From NCBI GenBank assembly GCA_020161015.1, contig JAIUOT010000010.1:1-38670 (forward strand): DNA of 38,670 nt. Direction: 5' to 3'. This document shows positions 25,192 to 32,646 of the stretch, piece by piece (positions within the stretch are counted from its first letter, which is position 1; the number at the start of each line of letters is the position of its first letter). Source of the DNA: Actinomycetota bacterium (GTDB lineage: Bacteria > Actinomycetota > Actinomycetes > Propionibacteriales > Propionibacteriaceae). The position numbers and the translations under genes are program-made. The notes below the pieces were generated by a model. It was not told the DNA's origin. It did not search any database and worked only from the letters and a program-made list of their open reading frames with translations.

Positions 25192-25476
25192 TCAGTCGCT
25201 GTCTGCTCGGGCGGCCTTGGTGGTGTAGCGGAGGCAGTCGGAGATGCTGGCCGGATCGATGACTTCGCCCGGCCTGGTCTGCAGATCGATCGTGATGGCG
25301 TCCCCGTCGGAATCCACCTCCATCGAAGCGAGCTTGTCGTACTCGTTGGTGGGGCAGCCGCAGGTCCCGTGAGCGCACGCGTCGAAGGAATCGAGCAGCG
25401 CGCCCCTCTCGTCACCGACACCAGTGAGTTGGATCGTGACGCCGTTCGAGCCAGGGGTGATGGTGAAGGTTGCCAT
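25192..25476 (-). CDS. Small Cys/His protein at the end of the arsC unit
   Basis: A 94-aa cytoplasmic-type protein of unknown function. It begins with a beta-rich stretch (MATFTITPGSNGVTIQLTG), followed by DACAHGTCGCPTNEYDKL, which packs three cysteines and a histidine into eight residues as CxHGTCxC. A fourth Cys lies near the C-terminus (ISDCLRYTT). The motif could bind As(III), zinc or an iron-sulfur cluster. ATG 25476 has GGGAGG nine bases upstream. It is the last gene downstream of arsC and the CoA-disulfide-reductase-like gene on the same strand, 225 bp after the latter. A link to arsenic is inferred only from location and cysteines. Confidence 0.7.
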   Translation of the reverse strand: MATFTITPGSNGVTIQLTGVGDERGALLDSFDACAHGTCGCPTNEYDKLASMEVDSDGDAITIDLQTRPGEVIDPASISDCLRYTTKAARADSD

Positions 25477-25506
25477 CAGAAAAGAGCCTCCCAGATCAGT
25501 TGACAC

Positions 25507-25665
25507 TCACCTCGCGGCCAGCAGGGCAGCTCCGTGTCCGGTCGTGATCAACACGATAGACGTGCCATCGCTGACCCCCAACGTGTTCTTGCCTCGCGAC
25601 TCGCACGCTTCGGCAGCCGAAGGAGGCACCGCGGGCGGCGGTTGAAAGGGGCAGGGTGACCACAC
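25507..25665 (-). CDS. Possible small ORF after the oxidoreductase stop
   Basis: A frame of 52 codons from GTG 25665. It is in the same frame as the upstream oxidoreductase, and the frame is open from that gene's TAG stop (25702-25704). The product would be proline-rich at first, then ACESRGKNTLGVSDGTSIVL and a hydrophobic ITTGHGAALLAAR end. There is no clear ribosome site. It may be a short gene, a remnant of a former C-terminal extension of the oxidoreductase, or chance. Confidence 0.25.
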   Translation of the reverse strand: MWSPCPFQPPPAVPPSAAEACESRGKNTLGVSDGTSIVLITTGHGAALLAAR

Positions 25666-25701
25666 GCTCGAGTCGGCGAGCGGTGGGTATTGGTCGAGGC
25701 C

Positions 25702-27405
25702 CTAGGCGGTTGAGCGTTGGCGGGCTTGGTAGTTGTTGTTGCCGCCGGAGAGGTTGTAGACCGTCCCGAACCCGAGGCGCAGCAGGATGTTCTGGCCGGC
25801 GTTTCCGGAGACGCCCTTGTTGCAGTAGGTGACGGTGGGGGTTCCTGGGTCGAGTTCGCCGATGCGGTCGCGGAGGTTGGCGAGAGGGATATGGATGGCG
25901 CCCTCGATGTGGCTCTTGGCGTAGTCGCGGCCGGAGCGGACGTCGACGATCTGGAGGGTGTCACCCGCCTCCAGGCGCGCGTCGAGATCTTCGGGGGTGA
26001 TGAGTGGCGCCTTGCCGGTGAGGGCGTTGTCCAGGGCCATGCCGGTGTAGTGGATGGGGTCCTTGGTGGTGGCGAAGGGCGGGGAGTAGGCCAGGTCGAG
26101 GTGGAACAGGTCCTCGGCCTTGGCGCCGAAGCTGATCGCTGTTGCCAGGACGTCGATGCGTTTGTCGACGCCTTGGGGGCCGATGGCTTGGGCGCCGAGG
26201 AGTCGTCCGGTGCCGCGTTCGGCGATGGCTTTGATGATCAGGTCGCGTCCGCCGACGTAGGTGGCGTGGGCCGGCTTGATGTTGTGGACGACCTGGATGT
26301 CGAAGCCCTGGGCTCGGGCTTCGGTCTCGGTGAGCCCGGTGTGTCCGACACCCATCTCGAAGACGCGAACGATGCCGGTGCCCAGGATGCCGCGGTGGGT
26401 GAGGGTCCCGCCGGTGATGGCGTCGCCGGCGATCCGGCCCATCTTGTTGGCGGTGGAGCCGAGTGGGCGCCAGATGGGGTTCCCGGTGATGAGGGAGTAG
26501 CTTTCGGCGACGTCGCCGACGGCGTAGATGTCGTCGACGGTGGTGCGCAGGGTGTGGTCGACCTTGATGGCGCCGGTGGGGCCGAGTTCGGCGCCGACCT
26601 GGAGGGCGAGGGTGGTGTCGGGCCGGACGCCGACCGACAGGATCACCACGTCGGCGGGGAGGGTGTCGCCGTTGTCGAGTTGCACACCGGTGACGCTGTC
26701 GGCGGTCGTGTCGACAGCGGTCACGCTGCGGGCCAGGTGGACTGTCACGTGGCGGCGGACGAGTTCTTCCTGGACACGGAAGGCCATGTCGGGGTCCAGG
26801 GCCGGCATGACTTGTGGCAGGCGTTCCACGAGCGTCACCTGGAGGCCGGCTTCGGTGAGTTGTTCGGCCATTTCGAGTCCGATGAACCCGGAGCCGACCA
26901 CGACCGCGGTCTTGGCTCGGCGGGTGAGGATCCAGGCCCGGATGGCCTCAGCGTTCTGCACGTTGCGGACGGTGAACACCCCGGGGGCGTCGACGCCGGG
27001 GATGGGCGGGAGGATGCTGCGGGCTCCGGTGGCCAGGACGAGGGTGTCGTAGGTGTCGGTGAACTCTGTCCCGGTGGCCAGGTCGACGACCCGAATCGTC
27101 CGGGTGGGGTGATCAACGGAGACCACTTCGTGTCCGGTGCGGATGTTCATGTTGTAGCGCTTGGCGAACCAGGCGGGGTCGCGGGGGTGCAGCTCGTCGG
27201 CGTCGGCGACCTGGCCGCCGACGTAGTAGGGGAGCCCGCAGCCGGAGTAGGAGATGTCACGGTCGCGGTCGTAGACGACGATCTCGAGTTGTTCGTCGTT
27301 GCGGCGCGCCTTCGCACCCACGGAGGTGCCGGCGGCGACGGCGCCGATGATCACCAACCGCCGGACGGGGTGGATGGCGGGCTGGGACGGGGCAGTGCTG
27401 GGCAT
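25702..27405 (-). CDS. CoA-disulfide-reductase-like flavoprotein fused to rhodanese
   Basis: A 567-aa fusion. The N-terminal FAD domain starts RRLVIIGAVAAGTSVGAKAR (GxxxxG variant) and has the single redox cysteine Cys56 in SYSGCGLPYYVGG, the CoA-disulfide-reductase signature. The NAD(P)H-binding site is VVVGSGFIGLEMAE, then a dimerisation domain (AYSPPFATTKDP). Residues about 465-567 are a rhodanese with active Cys528 in TYCNKGVSGN. It may reduce low-molecular-weight disulfides or persulfides and so keep thiols available for arsenate reduction (inference). The start is ATG 27405, six bases after GGAGG; the longer frame to 27447 lacks a site. It lies 87 bp after arsC, probably in one operon. 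Confidence 0.85.
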   Translation of the reverse strand: MPSTAPSQPAIHPVRRLVIIGAVAAGTSVGAKARRNDEQLEIVVYDRDRDISYSGCGLPYYVGGQVADADELHPRDPAWFAKRYNMNIRTGHEVVSVDHPTRTIRVVDLATGTEFTDTYDTLVLATGARSILPPIPGVDAPGVFTVRNVQNAEAIRAWILTRRAKTAVVVGSGFIGLEMAEQLTEAGLQVTLVERLPQVMPALDPDMAFRVQEELVRRHVTVHLARSVTAVDTTADSVTGVQLDNGDTLPADVVILSVGVRPDTTLALQVGAELGPTGAIKVDHTLRTTVDDIYAVGDVAESYSLITGNPIWRPLGSTANKMGRIAGDAITGGTLTHRGILGTGIVRVFEMGVGHTGLTETEARAQGFDIQVVHNIKPAHATYVGGRDLIIKAIAERGTGRLLGAQAIGPQGVDKRIDVLATAISFGAKAEDLFHLDLAYSPPFATTKDPIHYTGMALDNALTGKAPLITPEDLDARLEAGDTLQIVDVRSGRDYAKSHIEGAIHIPLANLRDRIGELDPGTPTVTYCNKGVSGNAGQNILLRLGFGTVYNLSGGNNNYQARQRSTA

Positions 27406-27492
27406 GGTGAACCTCCACGGAACGGTGGCACGACGATGAGACGCCAAGGTGACCGGCAGGCAACCAGGCGGTGACCGGCCCGCCGCGATTGG

Positions 27493-27897
27493 CTAGCTGG
27501 CGGGTGCGAGTTCGGCGATCAGGGCTTCGACGCGTCCGCGGATCTTGTCGCGGATCGGGCGAACAGCTTCGATGCCCTGCCCGGCCGGGTCGTCGAGGAC
27601 CCAGTCCTCGTAGCGTTTGCCCGGGTAGAACGGGCACGCGTCGCCGCAGCCCATGGTGATCACCACGTCGGAGGCCTTCACCGCATCCGTGGTGAGGATC
27701 TTGGGCTGCTCGTTGGCGATGTCGATGCCCTCTTCGGCCATCGCGAGGACGGCCATGGGGTTGACCGCATCGGCGGGCGTGGAGCCGGCCGACAGCACCT
27801 CGATCCGGCCCTGGCCGAGGTGGCGCAGGTAACCGGCAGCCATCTGGGAACGGCCGGCGTTGTGGATGCACACGAACAGGACGGTGGGCTTGCTCAT
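27493..27897 (-). CDS. arsC: Arsenate reductase ArsC, LMW-phosphatase fold
   Basis: A 134-aa arsenate reductase converting arsenate to arsenite. The P-loop CIHNAGRSQ carries nucleophile Cys10, and the redox cysteines are Cys84 and Cys88 in GCGDACPFYPGKRYEDW, with the product-loop DDPAGQ after them. This is the thioredoxin/mycothiol-coupled class rather than the glutaredoxin class. ATG 27897 has GAGGAG eight bases upstream. It is the first gene of a minus-strand unit that continues into the flavoprotein-rhodanese fusion, and it is divergent from the ArsR-phosphatase fusion, so the 102-bp gap between them is a shared control region. Confidence 0.93.
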   Translation of the reverse strand: MSKPTVLFVCIHNAGRSQMAAGYLRHLGQGRIEVLSAGSTPADAVNPMAVLAMAEEGIDIANEQPKILTTDAVKASDVVITMGCGDACPFYPGKRYEDWVLDDPAGQGIEAVRPIRDKIRGRVEALIAELAPAS

Positions 27898-27942
27898 CTA
27901 CGCAACTCCTCGAGTCTTCCGGCGGAGGCGTCTCCGCCGGGC

Positions 27943-27976
27943 TTGACACCAATGATAGCTCAGTTACTATTGCCGC
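27943..27976 (+). promoter_or_regulatory. Promoter of the ArsR-phosphatase fusion with overlapping dyad
   Basis: TTGACA at 27943-27948, a 16-bp spacer and TACTAT at 27965-27970 form a near-consensus sigma-70-type promoter reading right, 30 bases before the ATG. The spacer and -10 carry an imperfect dyad (CAATGATAG to CTATTG), a likely ArsR operator. It lies in the divergent gap and could also affect arsC. Confidence 0.7.
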
Positions 27977-27999
27977 AATCGTTGTGGAGGTAAAGCCGA

Positions 28000-28671
28000 A
28001 TGTCAATCTGGAACCTTGAAGACAGGGCACGAGCCTACGCCGCGCTCGGGGACCCGTCCCGGCTGGCGATCATCGGCCTGCTGGCGAACGCCGACCTGGC
28101 CTCCGGCGAGCTGGGGAACCAGCTGGACATCCCGACCAATCTGGTTGCGCACCATCTGCGCGTGCTGGAGGAGGCCGGGCTGATCCTGCGCAGACGATCC
28201 GAGGGTGACGGCCGCCGGACCTACGTCACCCGTACGCCCGCCTGCAACCAGTTGCTCGGCGCACCCAGTCACCTGCCGCGCCCACACAAGGTGGCGTTCA
28301 TCTGCTCGCAGAACTCCGCCCGCTCCCAGCTCGCCGAGTCCTACTGGCGAACCGTCAGCGACATCCCGGTGCTGTCGGCTGGCACCCACCCCGCAAGCCG
28401 TGTCCATCCCCGCGCGATCACGGTGGGGCGGCGGCACGGCCTCGACCTCACCACTGCCCGGCCCCGGCTCGCCGCCGACGTGCTCAGTGGTGACGAGCTG
28501 GTCATCGCCGTGTGTGACCGCGCATACGAAGACCTCGACAACCAACCGCTGCACTGGTCGGTCCCCGACCCTGCCCTCGCCGAGAACATGAGTGCTTTCG
28601 AGGGCGCCTACGACGACATCGCCGGCCGGATCACCCGGCTGGCCGCCAGCTTCGAAGGAGAAGCCTCATGA
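28000..28671 (+). CDS. ArsR repressor fused to a LMW-phosphatase domain
   Basis: A 223-aa fusion. Residues 1-85 are a winged helix of the ArsR type (ALGDPSRLAIIGLL, recognition helix VAHHLRVLEEAGLI, wing RRRSEGDGRRTYV). Residues 96-223 are a LMW protein-tyrosine-phosphatase/ArsC-like domain with P-loop CSQNSARSQ (Cys102) and a late DPA. The second domain lacks the GCGDACP redox pair of true ArsC, so it may sense arsenate or an oxyanion rather than reduce it. The HTH part has no CVCDL As(III) site. It follows a strong promoter, GGAGG is nine bases upstream of ATG, and its stop overlaps the next arsC as ATGA. Similar fusions are known in actinobacterial arsenic clusters. Confidence 0.87.
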   Translation: MSIWNLEDRARAYAALGDPSRLAIIGLLANADLASGELGNQLDIPTNLVAHHLRVLEEAGLILRRRSEGDGRRTYVTRTPACNQLLGAPSHLPRPHKVAFICSQNSARSQLAESYWRTVSDIPVLSAGTHPASRVHPRAITVGRRHGLDLTTARPRLAADVLSGDELVIAVCDRAYEDLDNQPLHWSVPDPALAENMSAFEGAYDDIAGRITRLAASFEGEAS

Positions 28672-29330
28672 CCACCGCCCCACACCCTGTCTCGGAACGC
28701 AGCTGGGAAAGCCTGCACACCCCCGAGAAACTCGCCCTCAAGCAGGCCTCGGCCCGCCTGGCCGACGACTTCGCCGGCCTGTACGGCAAGGAGACCATCG
28801 AACGCTTCCTGGCCAGCTCCTTCGACCAGTTCGCCGATCACGCCAAGGTGACCAGATTCCTGCCGCTGCTGGCCGAACGGTTCGCCCATCAACGCCTCCA
28901 GGCCCTGGCCCGCGTCGAAGGGCTCCATGACGACGGCAAACCCGTCGTGTTGTTCCTGTGCACCCACAACGCGGGCCGCTCACAGATGGCACTCGGGTTC
29001 TTCCAGGCGCTCACCGGCGACAACGCCGTCGCGTGGTCGGGTGGCTCCGAGCCGGGCATCGAGGTCAATCCGGCTGCGATCGCCGCCATGGCCGAGCGCG
29101 GCATCGACATCTCCAGGGAGTTCCCCAAGCCGTGGACGGACGAGACGGTCCGGGCCGCCGATGTCGTGGTCACGATGGGCTGCGGGGATGCCTGCCCGAT
29201 CTTCCCCGGCAAGCGATACGAGAACTGGGACGTCGAGGACCCAGCAGGACAAAGCGTCGAAGACGTCCGCCCCATCCGCGACGAAGTCGAACGCCGCGTC
29301 CGCACCCTGATGGCGTCGTTGAGCCTGTAG
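28668..29330 (+). CDS. arsC: Arsenate reductase ArsC with N-terminal helical domain
   Basis: A 220-aa arsenate reductase. Residues 1-88 form a predicted helical bundle (ADDFAGLYGKETIERFLASS, HQRLQALARVEG) seen in actinobacterial ArsC proteins, where it is thought to aid dimerisation. Residues 92-220 are the catalytic domain, with Cys98 in LCTHNAGRSQ and Cys172/Cys176 in GCGDACPIFPGKRYENW. It is complete at every expected catalytic position. It is translationally coupled to the fusion regulator by an ATGA overlap, so regulator and enzyme are made together. It is the second full arsenate reductase in the window. Confidence 0.92.
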   Translation: MTTAPHPVSERSWESLHTPEKLALKQASARLADDFAGLYGKETIERFLASSFDQFADHAKVTRFLPLLAERFAHQRLQALARVEGLHDDGKPVVLFLCTHNAGRSQMALGFFQALTGDNAVAWSGGSEPGIEVNPAAIAAMAERGIDISREFPKPWTDETVRAADVVVTMGCGDACPIFPGKRYENWDVEDPAGQSVEDVRPIRDEVERRVRTLMASLSL

Positions 29331-29363
29331 CGGGCAGTCGGCAGCTCTGACGTCCTCGCTTCG

Positions 29364-29378
29364 GGCGGCCAGGCCGCC
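29364..29378. terminator. Bidirectional terminator candidate
   Basis: GGCGG-CCAGG-CCGCC is a perfect GC-rich hairpin in the 60-bp gap between arsC (plus) and the Nudix/histidine-phosphatase gene (minus). Convergent genes with a single hairpin between them suggest a shared terminator. There is no T-run. Confidence 0.45.
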
Positions 29379-29390
29379 AGAGGGCCGACG

Positions 29391-30272
29391 CTAGAGTCTC
29401 GGCGGGTGGTGCTCGAACGCGAGTGTGTGTCCGCTCAGGTCGAGGTGGGCCACGACGCTGGCGCCGGGCTTGAGCTGCATGACCGGCATGCCGAGCGCAG
29501 TGAGCATCGTGGGAAGCACGGGTCTGTGCCCGCAAATCGCCAGGGGTGTTCCGCTTGCCAGGGTCTGCTCGATGAACCGGCTCATCAGCTTGTCCACGGC
29601 CTTTAGGTTGAGGTCGGCCTGCTCCTCACTGAGGGTGGCCCAGCCCTCGACTTCCAGCTGCTCGGCAGTGGCATAGGGCAGGAGGGTCTTGACGCACCGC
29701 GTTGAGGTGGAGGACGCCAACCGGGAAACTCCGTAGGCCATCAACAAAGGCTTGAGGGCGCTGGCTTGGCGGCGTCCGCGGGCGGTCAGCGGACGGGCCT
29801 GGTCACGGCTACTCCAATCTGAGCGTGCCATCGCCTTGCCGTGCCGGGCGATCAGGATCGGCACGGTGTCGTCCACGGCAATGCCTCGCCGGATCACGTG
29901 TTCCTGCTCTGTGCCCGCCACGTGACCAGCCGCCACCTCGGCCGGGAGCCAAGCAAGGTGGTCGATTCCGTCCCCAACGGAGGAGATGGCGCCAGGGATC
30001 GGTCGGGCACGCCACCAAGCAACGGGCTGGGCACCGTCAGGGACAGGCGCCGTTTCGATCGGGGTGCCGAGCCGGATCCCTAGGTGTGCGTCCGTCCGGG
30101 CGGCGCGCGCTGCACACGAGGCGAGGAATTCGTCCGGGCCAACAGACTGCACCGGTAGTCGCCAGCCGTTGCCGTGGCCGTGTTGAACCATCAAGACGTC
30201 GATCGCGTCGGCATCGCCGCGGACCACCACGGCACCCGCAGCCGAAGGTCTCTTCGCCGCCGGTGACCCCAT
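29391..30272 (-). CDS. Nudix-like/histidine phosphatase fusion (MutT1-like)
   Basis: A 293-aa two-domain protein. The N-terminal ~125 residues follow the Nudix fold (AAGAVVVRGDADAIDVLMVQ, HLAWLPAEVA), but the Nudix box itself is degenerate: the REXXEE core is replaced by ASCAARAARTD, so nucleotide pyrophosphatase activity is doubtful. The C-terminal half is a histidine phosphatase with ILIARHGKAMARSDW (His144), LTARGRRQA and a second His in AICGHRPVLP. The architecture matches mycobacterial MutT1, which acts on oxidised nucleotides and dinucleoside polyphosphates. ATG 30272 lacks a strong ribosome site. Its link to the surrounding arsenic genes is unclear. Confidence 0.78.
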   Translation of the reverse strand: MGSPAAKRPSAAGAVVVRGDADAIDVLMVQHGHGNGWRLPVQSVGPDEFLASCAARAARTDAHLGIRLGTPIETAPVPDGAQPVAWWRARPIPGAISSVGDGIDHLAWLPAEVAAGHVAGTEQEHVIRRGIAVDDTVPILIARHGKAMARSDWSSRDQARPLTARGRRQASALKPLLMAYGVSRLASSTSTRCVKTLLPYATAEQLEVEGWATLSEEQADLNLKAVDKLMSRFIEQTLASGTPLAICGHRPVLPTMLTALGMPVMQLKPGASVVAHLDLSGHTLAFEHHPPRL

Positions 30273-30415
30273 GGCAGAAGCATGCCCGCCACTAGCGCCT
30301 CAGTACCACCGTGGTCACCTTCCCTGGGCGCGGAGGCGACGGGCTTCCCGTCCAGCTTCGGGCGAGCTTGGCAGTTACTGGGAGCGGCTGCGGGCGGACC
30401 TTGCGACCCGTACAG

Positions 30416-30436
30416 TTCAGTACGTATTGAATCAAT
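30416..30436 (+). promoter_or_regulatory. Operator-like palindromes before the TauE-type gene
   Basis: TTCAGTACGTATTGAA (30416-30431) is a palindrome with one mismatched pair and overlaps a second one, ATTGA-A-TCAAT (30426-30436). AT-rich dyads of this kind are typical ArsR-family targets. The 12-mer AGTACGTATTGA inside it (30419-30430) recurs exactly at 34215-34226 before arsD, which suggests one regulator for both units. It lies 20 bases upstream of the start codon. Confidence 0.65.
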
Positions 30437-30455
30437 AAGGATTGGAGCGACCGTC

Positions 30456-31220
30456 GTGGACGGCTGGACGGTGTACCTGGTGCTGTCGGTGGTGTTGTTC
30501 GGGCTGTCGTTCCTGTCCGGAATGATGGGCCTGGGTGTGGCGTTCATCGCGACCCCGGTGTTGGCGATGTTCGGCATGGACCTGAAGAACGAGATCATGC
30601 CGCTGTCGTTGTGGTTGAACGGGGTCACGGCGATCTCCAGCGCGGTGGCTTTCGCCCGCAAGAAGATGATCGACTGGCGTACGGCCATCCCGCTGCTGAT
30701 CGTGACCACGATTGCGGCGCCGATCGGGGTGTGGCTGCTGCAGTTCACCTCCACGAACCTGTTGTGGTGGCTGTATGTGGCGGTGCTGCTCTTCCTGGCC
30801 TGGAGGATGGCGTTCCCGCCGACCCAGGACGACTCCGCGCCTTCGAGGGTCACCGATGTCACGCGCTGGAAGGCCGCCGGTGCTAGTTCGGGAATCGGGG
30901 TGTTTGCCGGCCTCCTGGGTGTGGGGCCGGGCTTCTTGATGATGCCGACCCTGGTGCTGCTCGGCTTCGCGGCCCGCACCGCTGCGGCCACCAACAGCGT
31001 CGTTGTGACCCTCCCGTCCTTCTCCGCGTTCATCGCTCATCTGCCCGAGGCCCGGTTCGACTGGACCCTGCTGGTGATGACCACCATCGCCGCCATCGCC
31101 GGTGCCCAGTGGGGGTCCCGGTTCATGGCAAACCGGGTTAAGAGCCTCACCTTGACCCGGATCTTCGCCGTAGCGCTCGTCCTGCTCGCCGCGCAACGCG
31201 TGTTCGCCCTCCTTGGCTGA
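30456..31220 (+). CDS. TauE/SafE-family membrane permease
   Basis: A 254-aa integral membrane protein with about eight hydrophobic segments in two similar halves. The halves carry the family glycine motifs GMMGLGVAFIATPVL and GVFAGLLGVGPGFLMMPTL. TauE/SafE proteins move organic or inorganic anions such as sulfite across the inner membrane. The start is GTG 30456, eight bases after GGAG; the longer frame to 30282 would add a non-membrane N-terminus across the operator. Since ArsB and Acr3 are missing, this permease is one candidate partner for ArsA or an arsenical exporter (inference). It is followed after 36 bp by arsR. Confidence 0.83.
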   Translation: MDGWTVYLVLSVVLFGLSFLSGMMGLGVAFIATPVLAMFGMDLKNEIMPLSLWLNGVTAISSAVAFARKKMIDWRTAIPLLIVTTIAAPIGVWLLQFTSTNLLWWLYVAVLLFLAWRMAFPPTQDDSAPSRVTDVTRWKAAGASSGIGVFAGLLGVGPGFLMMPTLVLLGFAARTAAATNSVVVTLPSFSAFIAHLPEARFDWTLLVMTTIAAIAGAQWGSRFMANRVKSLTLTRIFAVALVLLAAQRVFALLG

Positions 31221-31221
31221 C

Positions 31222-31250
31222 TTGACACTCTTCCCCGAGCGGAGCATTGT
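31222..31250 (+). promoter_or_regulatory. Weak promoter candidate before the second arsR
   Basis: TTGACA (31222-31227), a 17-bp spacer and CATTGT (31245-31250) lie just before the arsR ATG. The -35 is perfect and the -10 poor. The leader would be very short. The repeated TTCAA words at 31250-31254 and 31265-31269 could be part of an operator spanning the start codon. Confidence 0.4.
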
Positions 31251-31256
31251 TCAAAC

Positions 31257-31574
31257 ATGGTTGATTCAAGATCCACTGAACAACGGGTGGCTGCGGCGGC
31301 ACTGCTCACGGCTGTCGCGGATCCGATCCGACTCCAGTTGCTGCACCTGCTGGTCGGCCAGACCCGCTGTGTGTGTGATCTGCAGCCCGAGCCGGCGATC
31401 CCGGGCAACCTGCTGAGCTACCACCTGAAGGTGCTGCGCGAGGCCGGCCTGATCGAGGGCGCCAAGCGCGGGCGTTGGATCGACTACTCCCTCACCGACG
31501 GCGCGCTGGAGCGCCTGCACGCGGCACTGCCCGATCCGGCAGCGGTGGCACGGCAGCTGACAGTCGTCGGATGA
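31257..31574 (+). CDS. arsR: ArsR-family arsenite-responsive repressor
   Basis: A 105-aa winged-helix repressor. The metalloid site CVCDL is present with Cys38 and Cys40 (TRCVCDLQ), equivalent to the As(III)-binding loop of the classical plasmid ArsR. The recognition region is NLLSYHLKVLREAGLI, and the wing is AKRGRWIDYSL. In the absence of arsenite it should bind its operator; arsenite binding releases it. The stop overlaps the permease start as ATGA, so it is co-translated with the ArsP-type permease. The ATG is preceded by little leader and may be translated with a very short 5' end. Confidence 0.9.
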   Translation: MVDSRSTEQRVAAAALLTAVADPIRLQLLHLLVGQTRCVCDLQPEPAIPGNLLSYHLKVLREAGLIEGAKRGRWIDYSLTDGALERLHAALPDPAAVARQLTVVG

Positions 31575-32623
31575 CCACAGCCACCCGACCCGACTCCCGC
31601 CGCCGGTTGATCCAACGCTGGGCAGCCCTTGCGCTCGCCGCTGTCGCCTGGTGGGTGCTGTACGCGGTCAACCAGCCATTCTGGGATTGGCTGATCGGGG
31701 GAGTGTTCGGCCTCGACCTGGCCTCCCGGCTGGGGAGTGGGGTGCACTTCTTCTTCTACGACACGGTGAAGATCATCCTTCTCCTGGCCGGCATCATCTT
31801 CCTCGTCACGGTGGCGCGCTCGTTCATGAGCGTGGAACGCACCCGCGCCCTTCTCGGCGGCAAACGAGAGGGCATCGGCAACGTCCTGGCGGCCGGCCTC
31901 GGTGTGGTGACCCCGTTCTGTTCGTGCAGTGCCGTGCCCGCGTTCATCGGCTTCGTCGCCTCCGGCATCCCCCTGGGGGTGACGATGAGCTTCCTGATCG
32001 CCAGCCCGCTGATCAACGAGGTCGCGATCGCCCTCCTGCTGGGTCTGTTCGGGCTGGGCCCGACCCTGATGTATGTCGGCGCGGGGCTCGTGATCGCGAT
32101 CCTGGCCGGCTACACCATCGGCCGGCTGAAGCTCGAGCGGTGGGTGGAGCCGTTCGTGTTTGAGACGAAGCTTCGTGGCCAGGTCATCGAATCCACCGCC
32201 GGCCTGTCCTGGGACGACCGGATCCAGATGGGTGTCGAGGAGGTCGGCTCGATCCTGCGCAAGATCTGGCCCTACCTTCTGGTCGGCATCGGGCTCGGCG
32301 CGGCCATTCACGGCTGGGCCCCAGAGGACTTCTTCGCCGCCTACGCCGGCGCCGACAATCCCTTCGCGGTCCTGATCGCGGTCGTCATCGGCGTCCCGTT
32401 GTACTCCAACGCCGCTGGGATCCTGCCGCTGATCGACGCGCTGTACGCCAAGGGCCTGCCGATGGGCACCCTGCTGGCGTTCATGATGGCCACCGTCGCC
32501 CTCAGCCTGCCCGAGATGATCCTGCTGCGCCGGGTGCTCAAGCCCAAGCTGATCGCCGTCTTCGTGTCCGTCACCGCCGTGGGCATCATCGCCGTCGGCT
32601 ACCTGTTCAACGCCATTCTGTAA
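31571..32623 (+). CDS. arsP: ArsP-type permease (DUF318 family)
   Basis: A 350-aa inner-membrane permease with about eight to ten helices. The family signature TPFCSCSAVPAFIGF holds Cys117 and Cys119, and a second conserved block is GVPLYSNAAGILPL. Members named ArsP export trivalent organoarsenicals such as methylarsenite; others are of unknown specificity. The arsM gene in the same island could supply such a substrate, which supports the ArsP reading. It is coupled to arsR upstream and followed by the thioredoxin-like gene, a trio often seen together. The start is ATG 31571, and the frame before it is antisense to nothing useful. Confidence 0.85.
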   Translation: MTTATRPDSRRRLIQRWAALALAAVAWWVLYAVNQPFWDWLIGGVFGLDLASRLGSGVHFFFYDTVKIILLLAGIIFLVTVARSFMSVERTRALLGGKREGIGNVLAAGLGVVTPFCSCSAVPAFIGFVASGIPLGVTMSFLIASPLINEVAIALLLGLFGLGPTLMYVGAGLVIAILAGYTIGRLKLERWVEPFVFETKLRGQVIESTAGLSWDDRIQMGVEEVGSILRKIWPYLLVGIGLGAAIHGWAPEDFFAAYAGADNPFAVLIAVVIGVPLYSNAAGILPLIDALYAKGLPMGTLLAFMMATVALSLPEMILLRRVLKPKLIAVFVSVTAVGIIAVGYLFNAIL

Positions 32624-32646
32624 CCACGAACAAGAAAGAACCGACA

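Noticed and set aside
25717-27474. Long plus-strand frame opposite the flavoprotein-rhodanese gene
   Set aside because: The same antisense effect; no motifs, and the minus strand has complete catalytic signatures.
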